Assembly: GCA_902634325.1 (NCBI GenBank)
Contig: CACPJP010000006.1
Span: forward strand, 1 to 42,948
DNA: 42,948 nt
Direction: 5' to 3'
DNA from: an uncultured Pelagibacteraceae bacterium
Lineage (GTDB): Bacteria; Pseudomonadota; Alphaproteobacteria; Pelagibacterales; Pelagibacteraceae
The notes beneath the pieces were generated by a model. The model was not told where the DNA came from. It saw nothing but the letters and a program-made list of their open reading frames with translations, and ran no database searches. The translations under genes were made by a program, and so were the position numbers. This document shows positions 1 to 8,873 of the stretch, piece after piece (position 1 is the first letter of the stretch; every line of letters starts with the position of its first letter).

Positions 1-1392
1 AGAGTAAACAAAAGGTTTAAAAGCTGACCCGGGTTGTCTTCTTGCTTGTGTTGCTCTATTAAACTCGCTAGAAACAAAACTGTAGCCACCCACTAGAGCT
101 TTTACTTTTCCATTATGAGGATTCATTACTACGATACTTCCATTAACAAGTGGTAACTGTTTAAGAATCCAATTATCTTTTGGTCCTTTTTTAACAAAAA
201 TTAAATCTCCTAGTTCAAATAATTCCTTAAAGCTTTTTTTTCTAGTCCATTTAAGATTTTGAAAAACAATTTTTTTTTGTACATTCTTGTTAATAATTCT
301 AATTTTTGATTCATATTCACCAACCTCTAAAACTTCAGCTATTTCCCAGTTCAAAGTGTCATCGATCGGAAGGTTCTTTATTTTTTTCTCCCAGTTGGTA
401 TCCCTAAAAATATTTGTTATGGGTCCTCTCCAGCCATGACGTTTATCATATGACTCAATGCCAAATCTTAAAGCATTAAGGGCCTCTATTTGATACTTTC
501 CATTGAGAGGAGTGCTTATTGAAAGTCCTTCAGAGTATAATTTTTTAAATCCATAATCTGAACTAACGATTCTTCTAACTTCTTCTGTGTATGATCTTCC
601 TTCTTTGATTAGAGAAATTTTTCTTTTATTTAAATTAATTTTTTGTTTTACAAGTTTTTTAAATTCTTTATTCGATATGTATCCATTTTCCTTCAAATTA
701 TTTAAAACTAAATCTCTTCTTAATTTTGCAAGAGAAGGTGATTTATACGGATTATATTTGCTAGGTGCCTTTGGTAAAGCCGCAAGTAAAGCAGATTCAT
801 CATAATTAAGTTCTTTTACTGATTTATTAAAATACTCAAGACTAGCCGAAGCAACTCCATAACTACCTTGGCCAAGGTAAATTTCATTTAAATATAATTC
901 TAAAATTCTTTTTTTTGTATAAGCCTTTTCAATTCTAAAAGCCAATATGGCTTCTTTTATTTTTCTTTTTAAAGAAATCTCGTTTGTGAGTAAAAAATTT
1001 TTTGCTACTTGCTGAGTTATTGTTGATGCTCCCTCTAGTCTTTTATCTGTTAAAATATTCTGTATATTTCTTATAAGGGCTCTGGTAACTCCTCGGGCAT
1101 CAACACCTGGGTGATCAAAAAAATTTTTATCTTCAGCAGATAAAAAAGAGTTGATAACTTTGTCTGGTATAGACTCGAATGGTATAAAAAGCCTTTTTTC
1201 TAAAGCATACTCAGCAATTAAATTCCCTTTATCATCATAAACTCTGCTTAAAACTGAAGGTTCATAATTTGATAACTTTTTAAAATCAGGAAGATCATGT
1301 GAAAAATACCAGAAGGCAGAGAATACCAGAAAGACTCCTCCAATAAAGATGGACACCAAAATTTTAAATGTCCCAGTATAAATTTTTTTCAT
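1..1392 (-). CDS. mrcA: Penicillin-binding protein 1A, N-terminal part (runs off left edge)
   Basis: Bifunctional peptidoglycan synthase of the inner membrane: an N-terminal GT51 glycosyltransferase polymerises lipid II and a C-terminal transpeptidase cross-links the stem peptides. Translating the minus strand from the ATG at 1390-1392 gives an open frame of 464 codons to the window edge. A short basic N-terminus and one membrane anchor (about residues 8-28) are followed by the GT51 hallmark [12 protein letters not shown] (catalytic Glu), then EGASTITQQ and RKIKEAILA. The last codons read [11 protein letters not shown], which contains the SxxK active-site serine of the transpeptidase, so most of the penicillin-binding domain lies outside. 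It diverges from rne, as in many alphaproteobacteria. No frameshift seen. Family identification is secure; the choice of 1A over another class A PBP rests on overall similarity and context. Confidence 0.93.
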   Translation of the reverse strand, partial: MKKIYTGTFKILVSIFIGGVFLVFSAFWYFSHDLPDFKKLSNYEPSVLSRVYDDKGNLIAEYALEKRLFIPFESIPDKVINSFLSAEDKNFFDHPGVDARGVTRALIRNIQNILTDKRLEGASTITQQVAKNFLLTNEISLKRKIKEAILAFRIEKAYTKKRILELYLNEIYLGQGSYGVASASLEYFNKSVKELNYDESALLAALPKAPSKYNPYKSPSLAKLRRDLVLNNLKENGYISNKEFKKLVKQKINLNKRKISLIKEGRSYTEEVRRIVSSDYGFKKLYSEGLSISTPLNGKYQIEALNALRFGIESYDKRHGWRGPITNIFRDTNWEKKIKNLPIDDTLNWEIAEVLEVGEYESKIRIINKNVQKKIVFQNLKWTRKKSFKELFELGDLIFVKKGPKDNWILKQLPLVNGSIVVMNPHNGKVKALVGGYSFVSSEFNRATQARRQPGSAFKPFVYS

Positions 1393-1571
1393 GCGTGTAT
1401 ACTCCCGAAATTTTATATAAACCCTTATATTTTGGCTATCTTAAGGCAGATCAAGAATGATAAGATTCTCATTTAATAATAATGGAAAAAATGTATAATG
1501 AATTTTGTAAAATTTATGAGAATTAAATCAAAAAACGCTAAATCAAAATTTATGAACAGGTTTTATTTTAT

Positions 1572-3419
1572 ATGCAGAAAAATTTATATATCGATGCATC
1601 GCATCCAGAAGAAACTAGGGTTGTACTTAAATCAGAATCAAATATTGAAGAGTATGAGTCTGAGAATAAGAACAATCTAAATTTAAAAAACAATATTTAT
1701 TTAGGAAAAGTTAGTAGAGTAGAGCCTTCTCTTCAGGCTGCGTTTATTGATTTTGGTAGAGAACGTCACGGATTTCTTGCCTTTAATGACATTCAATCTG
1801 ATTACTATCAAATACCGACTGAGGACAAGGAAGAACTAAAAAAAGCAGAGGTTAAGATAAGAGAAGATCTTAAAGAAAAAGAGAAAACCGAAGATAAAGA
1901 TGGTGGGCTCTCCTCTTCCTCTGATAATTCACATGAAAATCAAAATCCTGTAAACAATACTAGCAATAATAACAATGAAACAAAGGCTCAAGAAGCAAAT
2001 GAGTCTGAAAAAATTAGAGAAAAATTAAAGAATAGATACGGGATAAGAAAGTATAAAATTCAAGAAGTTATAAGGCCTGGTCAAGTATTGTTGATACAAG
2101 TTATGAAGGAAGAAAGAGGACAAAAAGGTGCTGCTCTAACAACTTTCGTATCTCTAGCAGGAAAATATATCGTTTTGATGCCAAATACTGCAAAAGGTGG
2201 TGGCATATCAAGAAAAATTTTTAATTATGAAGACAGAAATAAAATTAGAGAAATACTAAAAAATATAGAAATACCATCAAATATGGGTTTGATAGTAAGA
2301 ACTGCCGGTTCAAGAAAAACTAAAAATGAAATAGACAGTGACCTTCAGAATACAATAGCTCTATGGGAAAAAATTAAAAGTAAAGCAATAAATTCTACTG
2401 CTCCAATATTGATACACGAAGAAGGGGATATAATAAAAAGGGCACTAAGAGACATATATGACAATGAGACTAAGTTTATTCATGTCGAGGGAAATGATGG
2501 ATATCAAAAGGCAAAATCTTTCATGAAAGAATTTATGCCAAGAAATTCAAAATACGTAAAAAAATATAGAGGAAAGGTGCCTCTGTTCCATAGTGTGGGT
2601 ATTGAAAAAGATTTAAATAAAATTTTTGAACCTTTGGTGAAGTTAAAGTCTGGAGGATATTTAGTTATCAATCCAACAGAGGCTTTGGTGGCCATAGATA
2701 TAAACTCTGGACAATCTACAAAGCAAGTAAATATTGAAAAAACTGCGCTCAACACCAATCTGGAGGCAGCAGAAGAAATTGCGAGACAAATTAAAATAAG
2801 AGATCTTTCCGGTTTAATTGTAATTGATTTCATAGACATGATGGGTTTTCATAATAGGAGAACAGTTGAAAGAAAAATGAAAGAAAAATTGAAGTTAGAT
2901 AGAGCAAGAATACAAGTTGGGAGAATAAGTAACTTTGGTCTTCTAGAAATGACTCGACAAAGACTTAAAGAAAGCTCGATTAAATGGGAAACCAACTTAT
3001 CTATGGATTCTTTTGCACAAAAAATTATTAAAAAAATTGAAATGCTAGCTTTTTCAAACAAAACAAAAATAATATCTGCATTTGTACCAGAAAAAGTAAA
3101 TCTTTATTTAAAATCTTTTTTTAAAAATGAAATTTCTTTTTTTGAGAAAAAATATAAATTTAAGATAAATATTGATTCAGATGATAATTTAATTATTCCT
3201 GAATACAAAATTCACTTGTTAAATAAAAATAAAAAAATAATAAAACAAATTGAAAACTTCAAAAAAATTGGCGAAGGAATTAATAAAAAGAACAATATTG
3301 TTAAAATTGAATCTGCTAGTAGAAAAAAATCTTCCCAAGACTTATATAAAAATAAAAAAAATGATGCTAAAGGTTTAGGTAAAATCCTTTGGGTAAGAAG
3401 AAAAAGAAAATCAAATTAA
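1572..3419 (+). CDS. rne: Ribonuclease E/G family endoribonuclease, short form
   Basis: Single-strand endoribonuclease for mRNA decay and rRNA/tRNA maturation. The N-terminus ([13 protein letters not shown]) and an S1 domain (about 38-200) fit RNase E/G. The S1 domain is interrupted by a charged, Asn/Ser-rich low-complexity insert (about 85-150), as in alphaproteobacterial RNase E. Catalytic aspartates are present at D376 (VAIDINSG) and D419 (VIDFIDM), and MTRQRL follows. Directly after MTRQRL, where RNase E normally has the CPxCxG zinc-link, no cysteine is found; the whole protein has none. The C-terminus is a short basic tail, with no long degradosome scaffold. At 615 aa it is nearer RNase G plus insert than E. 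coli RNase E (1061 aa). The start matches the family N-terminus. Its 3' end overlaps convergent thiG by 9 bp. Confidence 0.95.
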   Translation: MQKNLYIDASHPEETRVVLKSESNIEEYESENKNNLNLKNNIYLGKVSRVEPSLQAAFIDFGRERHGFLAFNDIQSDYYQIPTEDKEELKKAEVKIREDLKEKEKTEDKDGGLSSSSDNSHENQNPVNNTSNNNNETKAQEANESEKIREKLKNRYGIRKYKIQEVIRPGQVLLIQVMKEERGQKGAALTTFVSLAGKYIVLMPNTAKGGGISRKIFNYEDRNKIREILKNIEIPSNMGLIVRTAGSRKTKNEIDSDLQNTIALWEKIKSKAINSTAPILIHEEGDIIKRALRDIYDNETKFIHVEGNDGYQKAKSFMKEFMPRNSKYVKKYRGKVPLFHSVGIEKDLNKIFEPLVKLKSGGYLVINPTEALVAIDINSGQSTKQVNIEKTALNTNLEAAEEIARQIKIRDLSGLIVIDFIDMMGFHNRRTVERKMKEKLKLDRARIQVGRISNFGLLEMTRQRLKESSIKWETNLSMDSFAQKIIKKIEMLAFSNKTKIISAFVPEKVNLYLKSFFKNEISFFEKKYKFKINIDSDDNLIIPEYKIHLLNKNKKIIKQIENFKKIGEGINKKNNIVKIESASRKKSSQDLYKNKKNDAKGLGKILWVRRKRKSN

Positions 3420-4184
3420 TCCTTCGAAAGTACTACTAGGTGATCCATAATTCTGAGGCTTAATTCTTCCTGCTAAAAAAGATTTCCTTCCAGCAATAAC
3501 AGCATGTTTCATTGACTTGGCCATTAAAATTGGATTTTTTGCTTTTGCTATAGCTGTATTAACAAGAACGCCATCACACCCGAGTTCCATTGCAATTGTA
3601 GCATCTGATGCAGTTCCTATGCCCGCATCTACAATAACGGGTATTTTGGAATTATTTTTTATAATTGATAAATTTAATTTATTTTTTATTCCTCTTCCTG
3701 AACCAATTGGTGATGCTAAAGGCATTATTGCTGAAGCTCCGTGGTCTTCTAATTTTTTTGCTATAATAGGATCGTCTGAACAGTAAACCATTACTTTAAA
3801 ACCTTCTTTTACTAAAATTTTTGTAGACTTTAGTGTTTCAATCATATTCGGGTATAAAGTTTTTTTGTCACCAAGGACCTCTAATTTCACAAGTTTCCAG
3901 CCTCCCATTTCTCTTGCTAGCCTTAAAGTTCTTAAAGCCTCTTCAGAATTAAAACAACCGGCAGTGTTTGGTAAATAAATAATTTTCTTTGGATTTAGGT
4001 AGTCCATTAAAACTGGTTTTTTCTTATCCAAAATATTCACTCTCCTAACTGCTACAGTAACCATATCTGCGCCTGATGCTTTTACTGCATCGGCAGTTTG
4101 TTTAAAATTTTTATATTTGCCAGTGCCCACTATTAAGCGTGATTTAAGAATACTTTTTCCAATTTTTAAATTGTCCTTTTTCAT
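3411..4184 (-). CDS. thiG: Thiazole synthase ThiG
   Basis: Forms the thiazole phosphate ring of thiamine from deoxyxylulose 5-phosphate, ThiS-thiocarboxylate sulfur and dehydroglycine. At 257 aa it has the family's length. The (beta/alpha)8 signatures include [10 protein letters not shown] near the N-terminus, VKLEVLGD (the Schiff-base lysine segment), YCSDDP, and the phosphate-binding [12 protein letters not shown] and [10 protein letters not shown] stretches. The ATG directly abuts the thiS stop codon, so the two are almost certainly cotranscribed and translationally coupled. No other thiamine gene is visible in the window. SAR11 is known to lack thiC and to need exogenous pyrimidine precursor while often keeping a thiazole branch; this gene pair is consistent with that. 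Confidence 0.96.
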   Translation of the reverse strand: MKKDNLKIGKSILKSRLIVGTGKYKNFKQTADAVKASGADMVTVAVRRVNILDKKKPVLMDYLNPKKIIYLPNTAGCFNSEEALRTLRLAREMGGWKLVKLEVLGDKKTLYPNMIETLKSTKILVKEGFKVMVYCSDDPIIAKKLEDHGASAIMPLASPIGSGRGIKNKLNLSIIKNNSKIPVIVDAGIGTASDATIAMELGCDGVLVNTAIAKAKNPILMAKSMKHAVIAGRKSFLAGRIKPQNYGSPSSTFEGLI

Positions 4185-4388
4185 TTATCCTCCACCAATA
4201 AATTGAACAATTTCGATTTTATCATTATTTTTTAGCTTCTTTTTTGCATAACTTTGCTTTGGTAAAATCGTCCCGTTAACCTCTATTGCTATCTTTTTTT
4301 CCTTTAATTTATATTTTTTTATAAGATCTCTTACACTGATATTTGTGAGTATCGATATTTTTTTTCCATTTAATTGTATTTTTGCCAT
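4185..4388 (-). CDS. thiS: Sulfur carrier protein ThiS
   Basis: Ubiquitin-like sulfur carrier for thiazole synthesis; its C-terminal Gly-Gly is adenylated and thiocarboxylated, then donates sulfur to ThiG. The start is taken at MAKIQLNGKK, giving 67 aa, the usual length. An upstream in-frame ATG at 4430 would add 14 residues and run past the start of divergent aroQ, so it is less likely. Visible features are the beta-grasp pattern, IAIEVNGTILPK, and the C-terminal IVQFIGGG. It sits first in a thiS-thiG pair with no spacing, and diverges from aroQ across 33 bp that must hold both promoters. Confidence 0.93.
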   Translation of the reverse strand: MAKIQLNGKKISILTNISVRDLIKKYKLKEKKIAIEVNGTILPKQSYAKKKLKNNDKIEIVQFIGGG

Positions 4389-4421
4389 AATTGAGATATT
4401 TTTGATTTTTATTATACCAAA

Positions 4422-4868
4422 ATGATTCAAAAAATCCTTGTTATAAATGGACCTAATTTAAACTTGCTAGGAACTAGAGAAAAAGAAAAATACGGTAATA
4501 CTTCCCTTGCAGATATACAAAAAAAATGTGAAGCGCACTCTAAAAAAATTGGTCTGCAGGTTGATTTCAAACAATCAAATGTTGAAGGTGAAATAGTAAA
4601 TTTTATTCAAAATACAAAAGAAAAACATCAAGGTATTATTATCAATGCCGGTGGATATACACACACATCTGTAGCAATACTTGATGCTTTACTTGCGGTA
4701 AAAAAACCAACTATTGAATTGCATATAACAAATATTTACAAAAGAGAAGATTTCAGGCATAAATCTTTAATTAGCAAAGCGGTTAATGGAATAATTTGTG
4801 GCTTAGGTGTTAGTGGATACATTATGGCACTCGATGGAATTAAAAAAATTATAAACAATGAAAATTGA
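4422..4868 (+). CDS. aroQ: 3-dehydroquinate dehydratase, type II
   Basis: Third step of the shikimate pathway: trans-dehydration of 3-dehydroquinate to 3-dehydroshikimate by a cytosolic dodecamer. At 148 aa it has the type II length. Diagnostic motifs are NGPNLNLLGTRE with the lid and Tyr24 (KEKYG), INAGGYTHTSVA, the substrate-binding ELHITNIYKREDFRHKS with the catalytic His, and GLGVSGY near the C-terminus. Its 3' end overlaps accB by 11 bp. The aroQ-accB-accC order is conserved in many alphaproteobacteria and other bacteria. Confidence 0.97.
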   Translation: MIQKILVINGPNLNLLGTREKEKYGNTSLADIQKKCEAHSKKIGLQVDFKQSNVEGEIVNFIQNTKEKHQGIIINAGGYTHTSVAILDALLAVKKPTIELHITNIYKREDFRHKSLISKAVNGIICGLGVSGYIMALDGIKKIINNEN

Positions 4869-5268
4869 TAAGAAATTAATTAAAGAATTAAAAGACTATC
4901 TGGAGGAATTTGGTTTATCAGAAATTGAATATCAAGATGGTGATAAGAAAATAAAAGTTGGAAGAAATCTAGCCTCTAATAGTAATCTTACTGCTCACAA
5001 ACCGGGTTTAACAAAAACAAAAGGAGAGGAAAGTGGAACAAAAATTATTTCCCCAATTATAGGAACAGCATATTTGGCCCCTGAACCTGGTGGAAAAAAA
5101 TTTGTTGAAGTTGGACAAAAAATTAAAAAAGGACAAACTATAATGATTGTTGAGGCAATGAAAACAATGAATCATGTTCCGTCTACTTCAGACGGTGAAG
5201 TAAAGAAAATTTTAGTTCAAGATGGCCAAGCTGTAGAGTTTGGACAGACTTTGATTCTCTTAAAGTAG
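4858..5268 (+). CDS. accB: Biotin carboxyl carrier protein of acetyl-CoA carboxylase
   Basis: Carries biotin between biotin carboxylase and carboxyltransferase in the first committed step of fatty acid synthesis. At 136 aa it is slightly shorter than E. coli AccB (156) because the linker is reduced. The N-terminal helical segment (1-35) is followed by a short Thr/Lys-rich linker (about 40-60) and the biotinyl domain (62-136). The biotinylation site is EAMKTMNHV with Lys102; the usual EAMKMMN has Thr in place of one Met here. The start overlaps aroQ and accC follows 3 bp later, so the three genes form an operon. Confidence 0.96.
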   Translation: MKIDKKLIKELKDYLEEFGLSEIEYQDGDKKIKVGRNLASNSNLTAHKPGLTKTKGEESGTKIISPIIGTAYLAPEPGGKKFVEVGQKIKKGQTIMIVEAMKTMNHVPSTSDGEVKKILVQDGQAVEFGQTLILLK

Positions 5269-5271
5269 TTA

Positions 5272-6609
5272 ATGTTTAAAAAAGTTTTAATCGCAAACAG
5301 AGGAGAAATTGCAGTCAGAGTAATAAGAGCTTGTAAAGAATGGGGAATTGGAACCGTTGCTGTACACTCTGATGTTGACTCTGACTCAATGCATGTTCGT
5401 TTGGCTGACGAAAGTGTTTGTATAGGTTCTCATCAAGCACAAAATAGTTATCTAAATATTCCAGCAATAATGTCTGCTGCAGATGTTACTGGTGCTGATG
5501 CTATTCATCCAGGTTATGGATTTTTATCAGAAAATTACAAATTTGCAGATGTTGTTCAAAAACATGGGGTAAAGTTTATTGGTCCAAGTGCTGGGATTAT
5601 AAAAAAAATGGGGGACAAAATTGAAGCAAAAAAAATTGCAAAACAAAATGGGTTACCAGTAATAGAAGGTTCGGATGGTGGAGTAAAAAGTTTAGATGAA
5701 GCAAAATTAATTTGTAAAAAAATTGGTTTTCCAGTTTTAATTAAAGCATCCGGGGGTGGTGGCGGTAAAGGAATGAAAATTGTTGAAAACGAAAATAAAT
5801 TAGGTGAATTATTCTCAATGGCACGTTTGGAAGCAAAAAAATATTTTGGAAACGATGAGGTATATATAGAAAAATATTTCATGAGACCAAGACACATTGA
5901 AGTACAAGTTTTGTCAGGGAAAAATAGAACGATTCATTTACACGAAAGAGACTGCAGCGTGCAAAGAAAACACCAAAAACTTATAGAAGAAACTCCTAGC
6001 CCAGTATTAGATGAAAAAACAAGAACTGCTCTCCTCAATAAAACTGTAAAAATGGTAGAGTCTATTGGCTATGAAGGGGCAGGAACAGTTGAATATATAT
6101 ATGAAAATGGAAAATTTTATTTTTTAGAGATGAATACAAGAGTTCAGGTTGAACATCCGGTAACAGAAGTACAAACTGGCATAGATATTGTAAAAGAGCA
6201 AATATGGATTGCACACTCTGGTGAGACTGCTTTAAAACAAAGCGATATTAGTGCTAGAGGCCACTCTATAGAGTGTAGAATTAACGCTGAAGATCCCTCA
6301 AAAAATTTTCAACCTAGCCCTGGAATAATCTCTGTATGTCACCAACCTTCCGGTTTTAGAACGAGAGTTGATGGTTCAATCTTTCAAGGATGTAAAATTA
6401 CTCCCTACTACGATAGTTTAATATGTAAATTAATATGCAAAGGAAGAAATAGAACAGAGGCTATACAAAGAACCATGAGATCTTTAGATGAATTTGTAAT
6501 AGAAGGAATTGCAACAACTATTGATCTTCATAAAAAAATACTATCTCACGAGAAATTTATCACCTCCGAATTTGATACTAATTGGCTAGGAAAAGAAAAG
6601 TTTTACTAA
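5272..6609 (+). CDS. accC: Biotin carboxylase subunit of acetyl-CoA carboxylase
   Basis: ATP-dependent carboxylation of AccB-bound biotin. At 445 aa it has the family's length. The N-terminal biotin-carboxylase domain opens with FKKVLIANRGEIAVRVIRAC. The ATP-grasp domain carries the Gly-rich loop ASGGGGGKGMK (around residue 160), the catalytic stretch ERDCSVQRKHQKLIEE, the metal-binding FLEMNTRVQVEHPVTE, and the C-terminal GHSIECRINAEDP. It follows accB by 3 bp. The downstream gap of about 147 bp is long for this genome and holds a repeat and micro-ORFs. Confidence 0.98.
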   Translation: MFKKVLIANRGEIAVRVIRACKEWGIGTVAVHSDVDSDSMHVRLADESVCIGSHQAQNSYLNIPAIMSAADVTGADAIHPGYGFLSENYKFADVVQKHGVKFIGPSAGIIKKMGDKIEAKKIAKQNGLPVIEGSDGGVKSLDEAKLICKKIGFPVLIKASGGGGGKGMKIVENENKLGELFSMARLEAKKYFGNDEVYIEKYFMRPRHIEVQVLSGKNRTIHLHERDCSVQRKHQKLIEETPSPVLDEKTRTALLNKTVKMVESIGYEGAGTVEYIYENGKFYFLEMNTRVQVEHPVTEVQTGIDIVKEQIWIAHSGETALKQSDISARGHSIECRINAEDPSKNFQPSPGIISVCHQPSGFRTRVDGSIFQGCKITPYYDSLICKLICKGRNRTEAIQRTMRSLDEFVIEGIATTIDLHKKILSHEKFITSEFDTNWLGKEKFY

Positions 6610-6644
6610 AATAATTATTTAAATTGATAAATAATTATTTAAAT
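6609..6644. repeat. Two-copy palindromic direct repeat after accC
   Basis: A 16-nt sequence (AAATAATTATTTAAAT) occurs twice with a 20-nt period, at 6609-6624 and 6629-6644. Its first 12 bases are a perfect palindrome. The two copies could pair into an A/U-only hairpin 3' to accC, acting as a weak terminator or processing site, or be paired protein-binding half-sites. The first copy overlaps the accC stop region. I infer no function. Confidence 0.5.
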
Positions 6645-6779
6645 GATATTAAAACTGAATTATGGGATACCCAAAAAAACATAGAGGAAGACGTAAAATC
6701 GGCTCAAAAAAAAGACGGGCTAGAAAAAGAAACAAAAAAAGATAGTCTAACTCAAAATGGAACTAAGAACTCAAATTAA
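6624..6779 (+). CDS. Possible 51-residue acidic micro-ORF (TTG start), overlapping the basic ORF
   Basis: Open from a TTG at 6624-6626 to a TAA at 6777-6779. The predicted peptide is hydrophilic and amphipathic (it includes YLNDIKTELWDTQKNIEEDV), with a charged, Asn-rich tail, and would overlap the next gene by 23 bp. There is no in-frame ATG and no clear Shine-Dalgarno. It covers the same DNA as the basic ORF at 6662-6745 in another frame; at most one is likely to be the main product. Third-position G+C is similar in both frames (about one fifth by my count), so composition does not decide. No family recognised. Confidence 0.22.
   Translation: MINNYLNDIKTELWDTQKNIEEDVKSAQKKDGLEKETKKDSLTQNGTKNSN
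6662..6745 (+). CDS. Possible 27-residue Arg/Lys-rich microprotein (ribosomal-protein-like)
   Basis: ATG at 6662 to TAG at 6743-6745 encodes 27 residues, 17 of them Lys, Arg or His (opening MGYPKKHRGRRKIGS). Size and composition resemble the tiny basic ribosomal proteins (bTHX, bL36/bL37-type, mS38/COX24-type tails), but I do not recognise a specific family signature. It lies in a 147-bp gap after accC, long for this genome, and an ATG is available, which favours it over the TTG-started ORF in the other frame. No good ribosome-binding site is visible. The alternatives are the overlapping acidic ORF, or no coding at all. Confidence 0.4.
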   Translation: MGYPKKHRGRRKIGSKKRRARKRNKKR

Positions 6780-7458
6780 AAAGTTGAGTTTATGGATATT
6801 TGTAATTCCATTTATAGCTATAAATTTATGTTTGTTTATTTCTGTTAATCACGAAATCTTTGATAATACCTTTCTAAGTGTAGACCAAATCGGTCGTTCA
6901 GGAAGCACGTTTCCCTATTTTGACGGTGGAGTTTCAATAAGTCGAACAGCGAGAACATATCCTACTTATTTAATATTTAAACCTTCAATGATTTTTGCCT
7001 CTATATTATTAATAGTATATTGGATAAAAACTAATAGATTAATAAACTTCTATCAAAATTTTGAAAACAAAAATAATCTTTTCAAAGTATTTGGAATATT
7101 ATCGGCAATATTTCTTATTATTCATTCTATATTGTTAGGAGTAAAATTTGATTACGACTCATACAAATTCTTTAGAAGATTTGTTTTGCTAGGTTTTATT
7201 ATTTTTGAAATTGTTGCTCAATCGCTCTTGGTTTATAGATTTTTTAAATTAAAGTCCTTAATTTACAATGATATCAATAACTACGTCCTAATATTGAAGA
7301 TAATTTTAGTTACAGTTTTAGTGGTTGTTGCAATATTTAGCTCTCCAATAGTTGTGACAAGTGGGAATGTCCATTTTAAACATGCTCTTGAATGGAACTA
7401 CTTTGTGGGAGTTATACTTTTCTATTTATTGACTTTTCTTTTCTGGAAAAAAAATTAA
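6757..7458 (+). CDS. Multi-pass membrane protein, possibly Frag1/DRAM/Sfk1-like
   Basis: This 233-residue protein has about six hydrophobic helices (near 13-30, 75-93, 110-127, 139-162, 176-200 and 212-229). The first extracytoplasmic loop contains DGGVSISRTARTYPTYLIF and the last helix begins HALEWNYF. The loop pattern (ISxTARxxP followed by a helix, then a conserved His/Glu before the last helix) recalls the Frag1/DRAM/Sfk1 (PGAP2/CWH43 N-terminal) fold, but that is a tentative match from memory. No catalytic motif. It is convergent with the RNA gene at 7452-7640, whose terminator tract reaches its 3' end. Confidence 0.7.
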   Translation: MELRTQIKKLSLWIFVIPFIAINLCLFISVNHEIFDNTFLSVDQIGRSGSTFPYFDGGVSISRTARTYPTYLIFKPSMIFASILLIVYWIKTNRLINFYQNFENKNNLFKVFGILSAIFLIIHSILLGVKFDYDSYKFFRRFVLLGFIIFEIVAQSLLVYRFFKLKSLIYNDINNYVLILKIILVTVLVVVAIFSSPIVVTSGNVHFKHALEWNYFVGVILFYLLTFLFWKKN

Positions 7459-7491
7459 AACCCTTGTCTACACACCTTTCGGTGCGCAGAC
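7452..7491 (-). terminator. Rho-independent terminator of the structured RNA
   Basis: On the minus strand an 11-bp stem (GUCUGCGCACC with GGUGUGUAGAC, two G-U pairs, GAAA loop, 7491-7466) is followed by AAGGG, then TTTTAATTTTTTTT. It lies beyond the stop codon of the convergent membrane-protein gene, with its U tract crossing that gene's 3' end. Confidence 0.65.
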
Positions 7492-7640
7492 TTAAGTTTT
7501 GGTTCGTCGTTGTATGCGCTACCGCCGAACCTCCCGCCCTACTATTTTAGCGCTACTCTGTAGGACTTTCTGCCCGTTAAGCTTGAACCTCTCGGCCTTT
7601 CCCTAACTGGCCAGTTGGGAGTTGCCTCCCAATTCGAATC
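7452..7640 (-). ncRNA. Structured RNA of unidentified family with 3' terminator hairpin
   Basis: This block is about 53% G+C by my count, in surroundings that are far more A+T-rich, and has no convincing ORF. Read on the minus strand it folds locally. A 7-bp stem closes a GCAA tetraloop (7632-7626 with 7621-7615). GUCCUAC (7566-7560) pairs with GUAGGGC (7542-7536). GGUUCG (7531-7526) pairs with CGAACC (7506-7501). A final 11-bp stem closes a GAAA tetraloop (7491-7466). Both tetraloops are GNRA, and the last stem is continuous (with G-U pairs) only on the minus strand, which sets the orientation. A U-rich tract follows. The ends are not mutually complementary as in 6S RNA. I find no SRP domain IV, RNase P or tmRNA consensus and no T-arm. 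Length about 185-190 nt; ends are approximate. Confidence 0.62.
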
Positions 7641-7641
7641 C

Positions 7642-7647
7642 AATATA
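7642..7647 (-). promoter_or_regulatory. Possible -10 element for the structured RNA
   Basis: TATATT on the minus strand lies just 5' of the first RNA hairpin. The expected -35 region (around 7665-7670, ATGTCT) is a poor match to consensus, so only the -10 is proposed. It falls between the mnmA stop and the RNA, where a promoter for an independent RNA gene would have to be. Confidence 0.35.
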
Positions 7648-7689
7648 ACATTGACAAAAAAAATAGACATCACTTTTTAGTTGTTTTAT

Positions 7690-8835
7690 TTAATGACTTG
7701 TTAGTTGTGTGGATAAATTTTTATTTACGGTTTTATCAATCCAACCACCGCCCAAAACTCTTTCTCCTAAATTATCTTTAGAATAAAATACGCAAGCTTG
7801 TCCTGGGGAGATTCCTTTCTCATTTTGCAAAATTTCAACAGTCGCTGAATTATTTATAATTTCTGCTTTTGATTTAAGTAATTTTCCAGTGGATCTTACT
7901 TTAATAAAAATATTTTTTTCAAAATTCTCAATGTTAGACAGAAGGTTTACATTCCTCAAATACAATTTTGTTATGTTTAAACAATCTTGCGGTCCTACAA
8001 TAATAGAATTATCTTTGACTTTTATAGCAACCACATAAAGTGGTTCTTTGCTAGAAATCTTAATACCTTTTCTTTGGCCGATTGTATAATTGATAATTCC
8101 TTCGTGGGAACCAAGTTTCTTGCCATTTAAGTCAAAAATATCTCCTTTTTTAAAAGACTGTGGTCTGTATTTTTCTATTACAGAAGCATAGTCTCCATTT
8201 GGTACAAAACAAATATCTTGACTATCAGGTTTTGTTGCAACGTTAAGTTTCAATTTATTGGCGATTTTTCTTGTTTCAGACTTGTTTATAAACCCAAGTG
8301 GAAATCTTAAATAATCAAGCTGCTTTTGTGTAGTACTAAACAAAAAATAACTTTGATCCCGATTTTTATCTTCTGCGCGATACATTGCCCCTTTTCCATT
8401 ATATTCACGTCTTAAAACATAATGGCCAGTAACTAAAGCATCTGCTTTCAATTCTTTGGCAAATCTGAATAGGTCTCTAAATTTAACTGTTTGATTACAT
8501 TGAACGCAAGGAATGGGTGTTTCGCCAGCAGCATAACTATCAATAAAAGAATCTATAACTTCAGCTTTAAATTTTTTTTGATAGTATAGAATTTTATGTT
8601 CAATATCTAATGTCTCTGAAACTCTTTTCGCATCAATAATGTCTTGTCCGGCACAACATTGTCTTCCTTTGGAAGATGGTTTTAAATCATCATATAATTT
8701 TAAAGTTATTCCTGTAACATTGTATCCTTCTTCTCTCATAAGACCGGCAACAACTGAAGAATCTACACCGCCAGACATAGCTACGACTATTTTGGTATCT
8801 TTTGGCGACTTTTTTATACCTAGTGAGTTGATCAT
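7690..8835 (-). CDS. mnmA: tRNA-specific 2-thiouridylase MnmA
   Basis: Installs the 2-thio group of s2U34 in tRNAs for Lys, Glu and Gln, using ATP and persulfide sulfur. The N-terminal PP-loop SGGVDSS is at 21-27. Catalytic cysteines are Cys113 (in CVQCN) and Cys209 (in SQDICF), spaced as in E. coli MnmA. Other hallmarks are [17 protein letters not shown] and the C-terminal GQRKGI and SPGQACVFY. At 381 aa it is a usual length; a 14-residue N-terminal extension precedes the first strand. It diverges from the DUF3553 gene across 38 bp. The RNA gene downstream appears to have its own -10 element. Confidence 0.97.
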   Translation of the reverse strand: MINSLGIKKSPKDTKIVVAMSGGVDSSVVAGLMREEGYNVTGITLKLYDDLKPSSKGRQCCAGQDIIDAKRVSETLDIEHKILYYQKKFKAEVIDSFIDSYAAGETPIPCVQCNQTVKFRDLFRFAKELKADALVTGHYVLRREYNGKGAMYRAEDKNRDQSYFLFSTTQKQLDYLRFPLGFINKSETRKIANKLKLNVATKPDSQDICFVPNGDYASVIEKYRPQSFKKGDIFDLNGKKLGSHEGIINYTIGQRKGIKISSKEPLYVVAIKVKDNSIIVGPQDCLNITKLYLRNVNLLSNIENFEKNIFIKVRSTGKLLKSKAEIINNSATVEILQNEKGISPGQACVFYSKDNLGERVLGGGWIDKTVNKNLSTQLTSH

Positions 8836-8873
8836 AAACTGTTATATATTATAAAAAAATAAAACTTTCCATC

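Noticed and set aside
587-805. 72-codon plus-strand frame near the left edge
   Set aside because: Antisense to the clear PBP1A reading frame.
1498-1680. 60-codon frame before rne
   Set aside because: Overlaps the S1-domain start of rne in another frame, with low-complexity Lys/Ile/Asn composition and no family pattern.
7452-7640. 6S RNA as identity of the structured RNA
   Set aside because: Length fits, and a GGCCAGU stretch recalls E. coli 6S, but the two ends fold into separate hairpins instead of a common closing stem with a central bubble.
7626-7645. TTCGAATCC on the plus strand, like a tRNA/tmRNA T-loop
   Set aside because: No 5-bp T-stem or acceptor stem pairs around it, and the neighbouring hairpin belongs to the minus-strand RNA.
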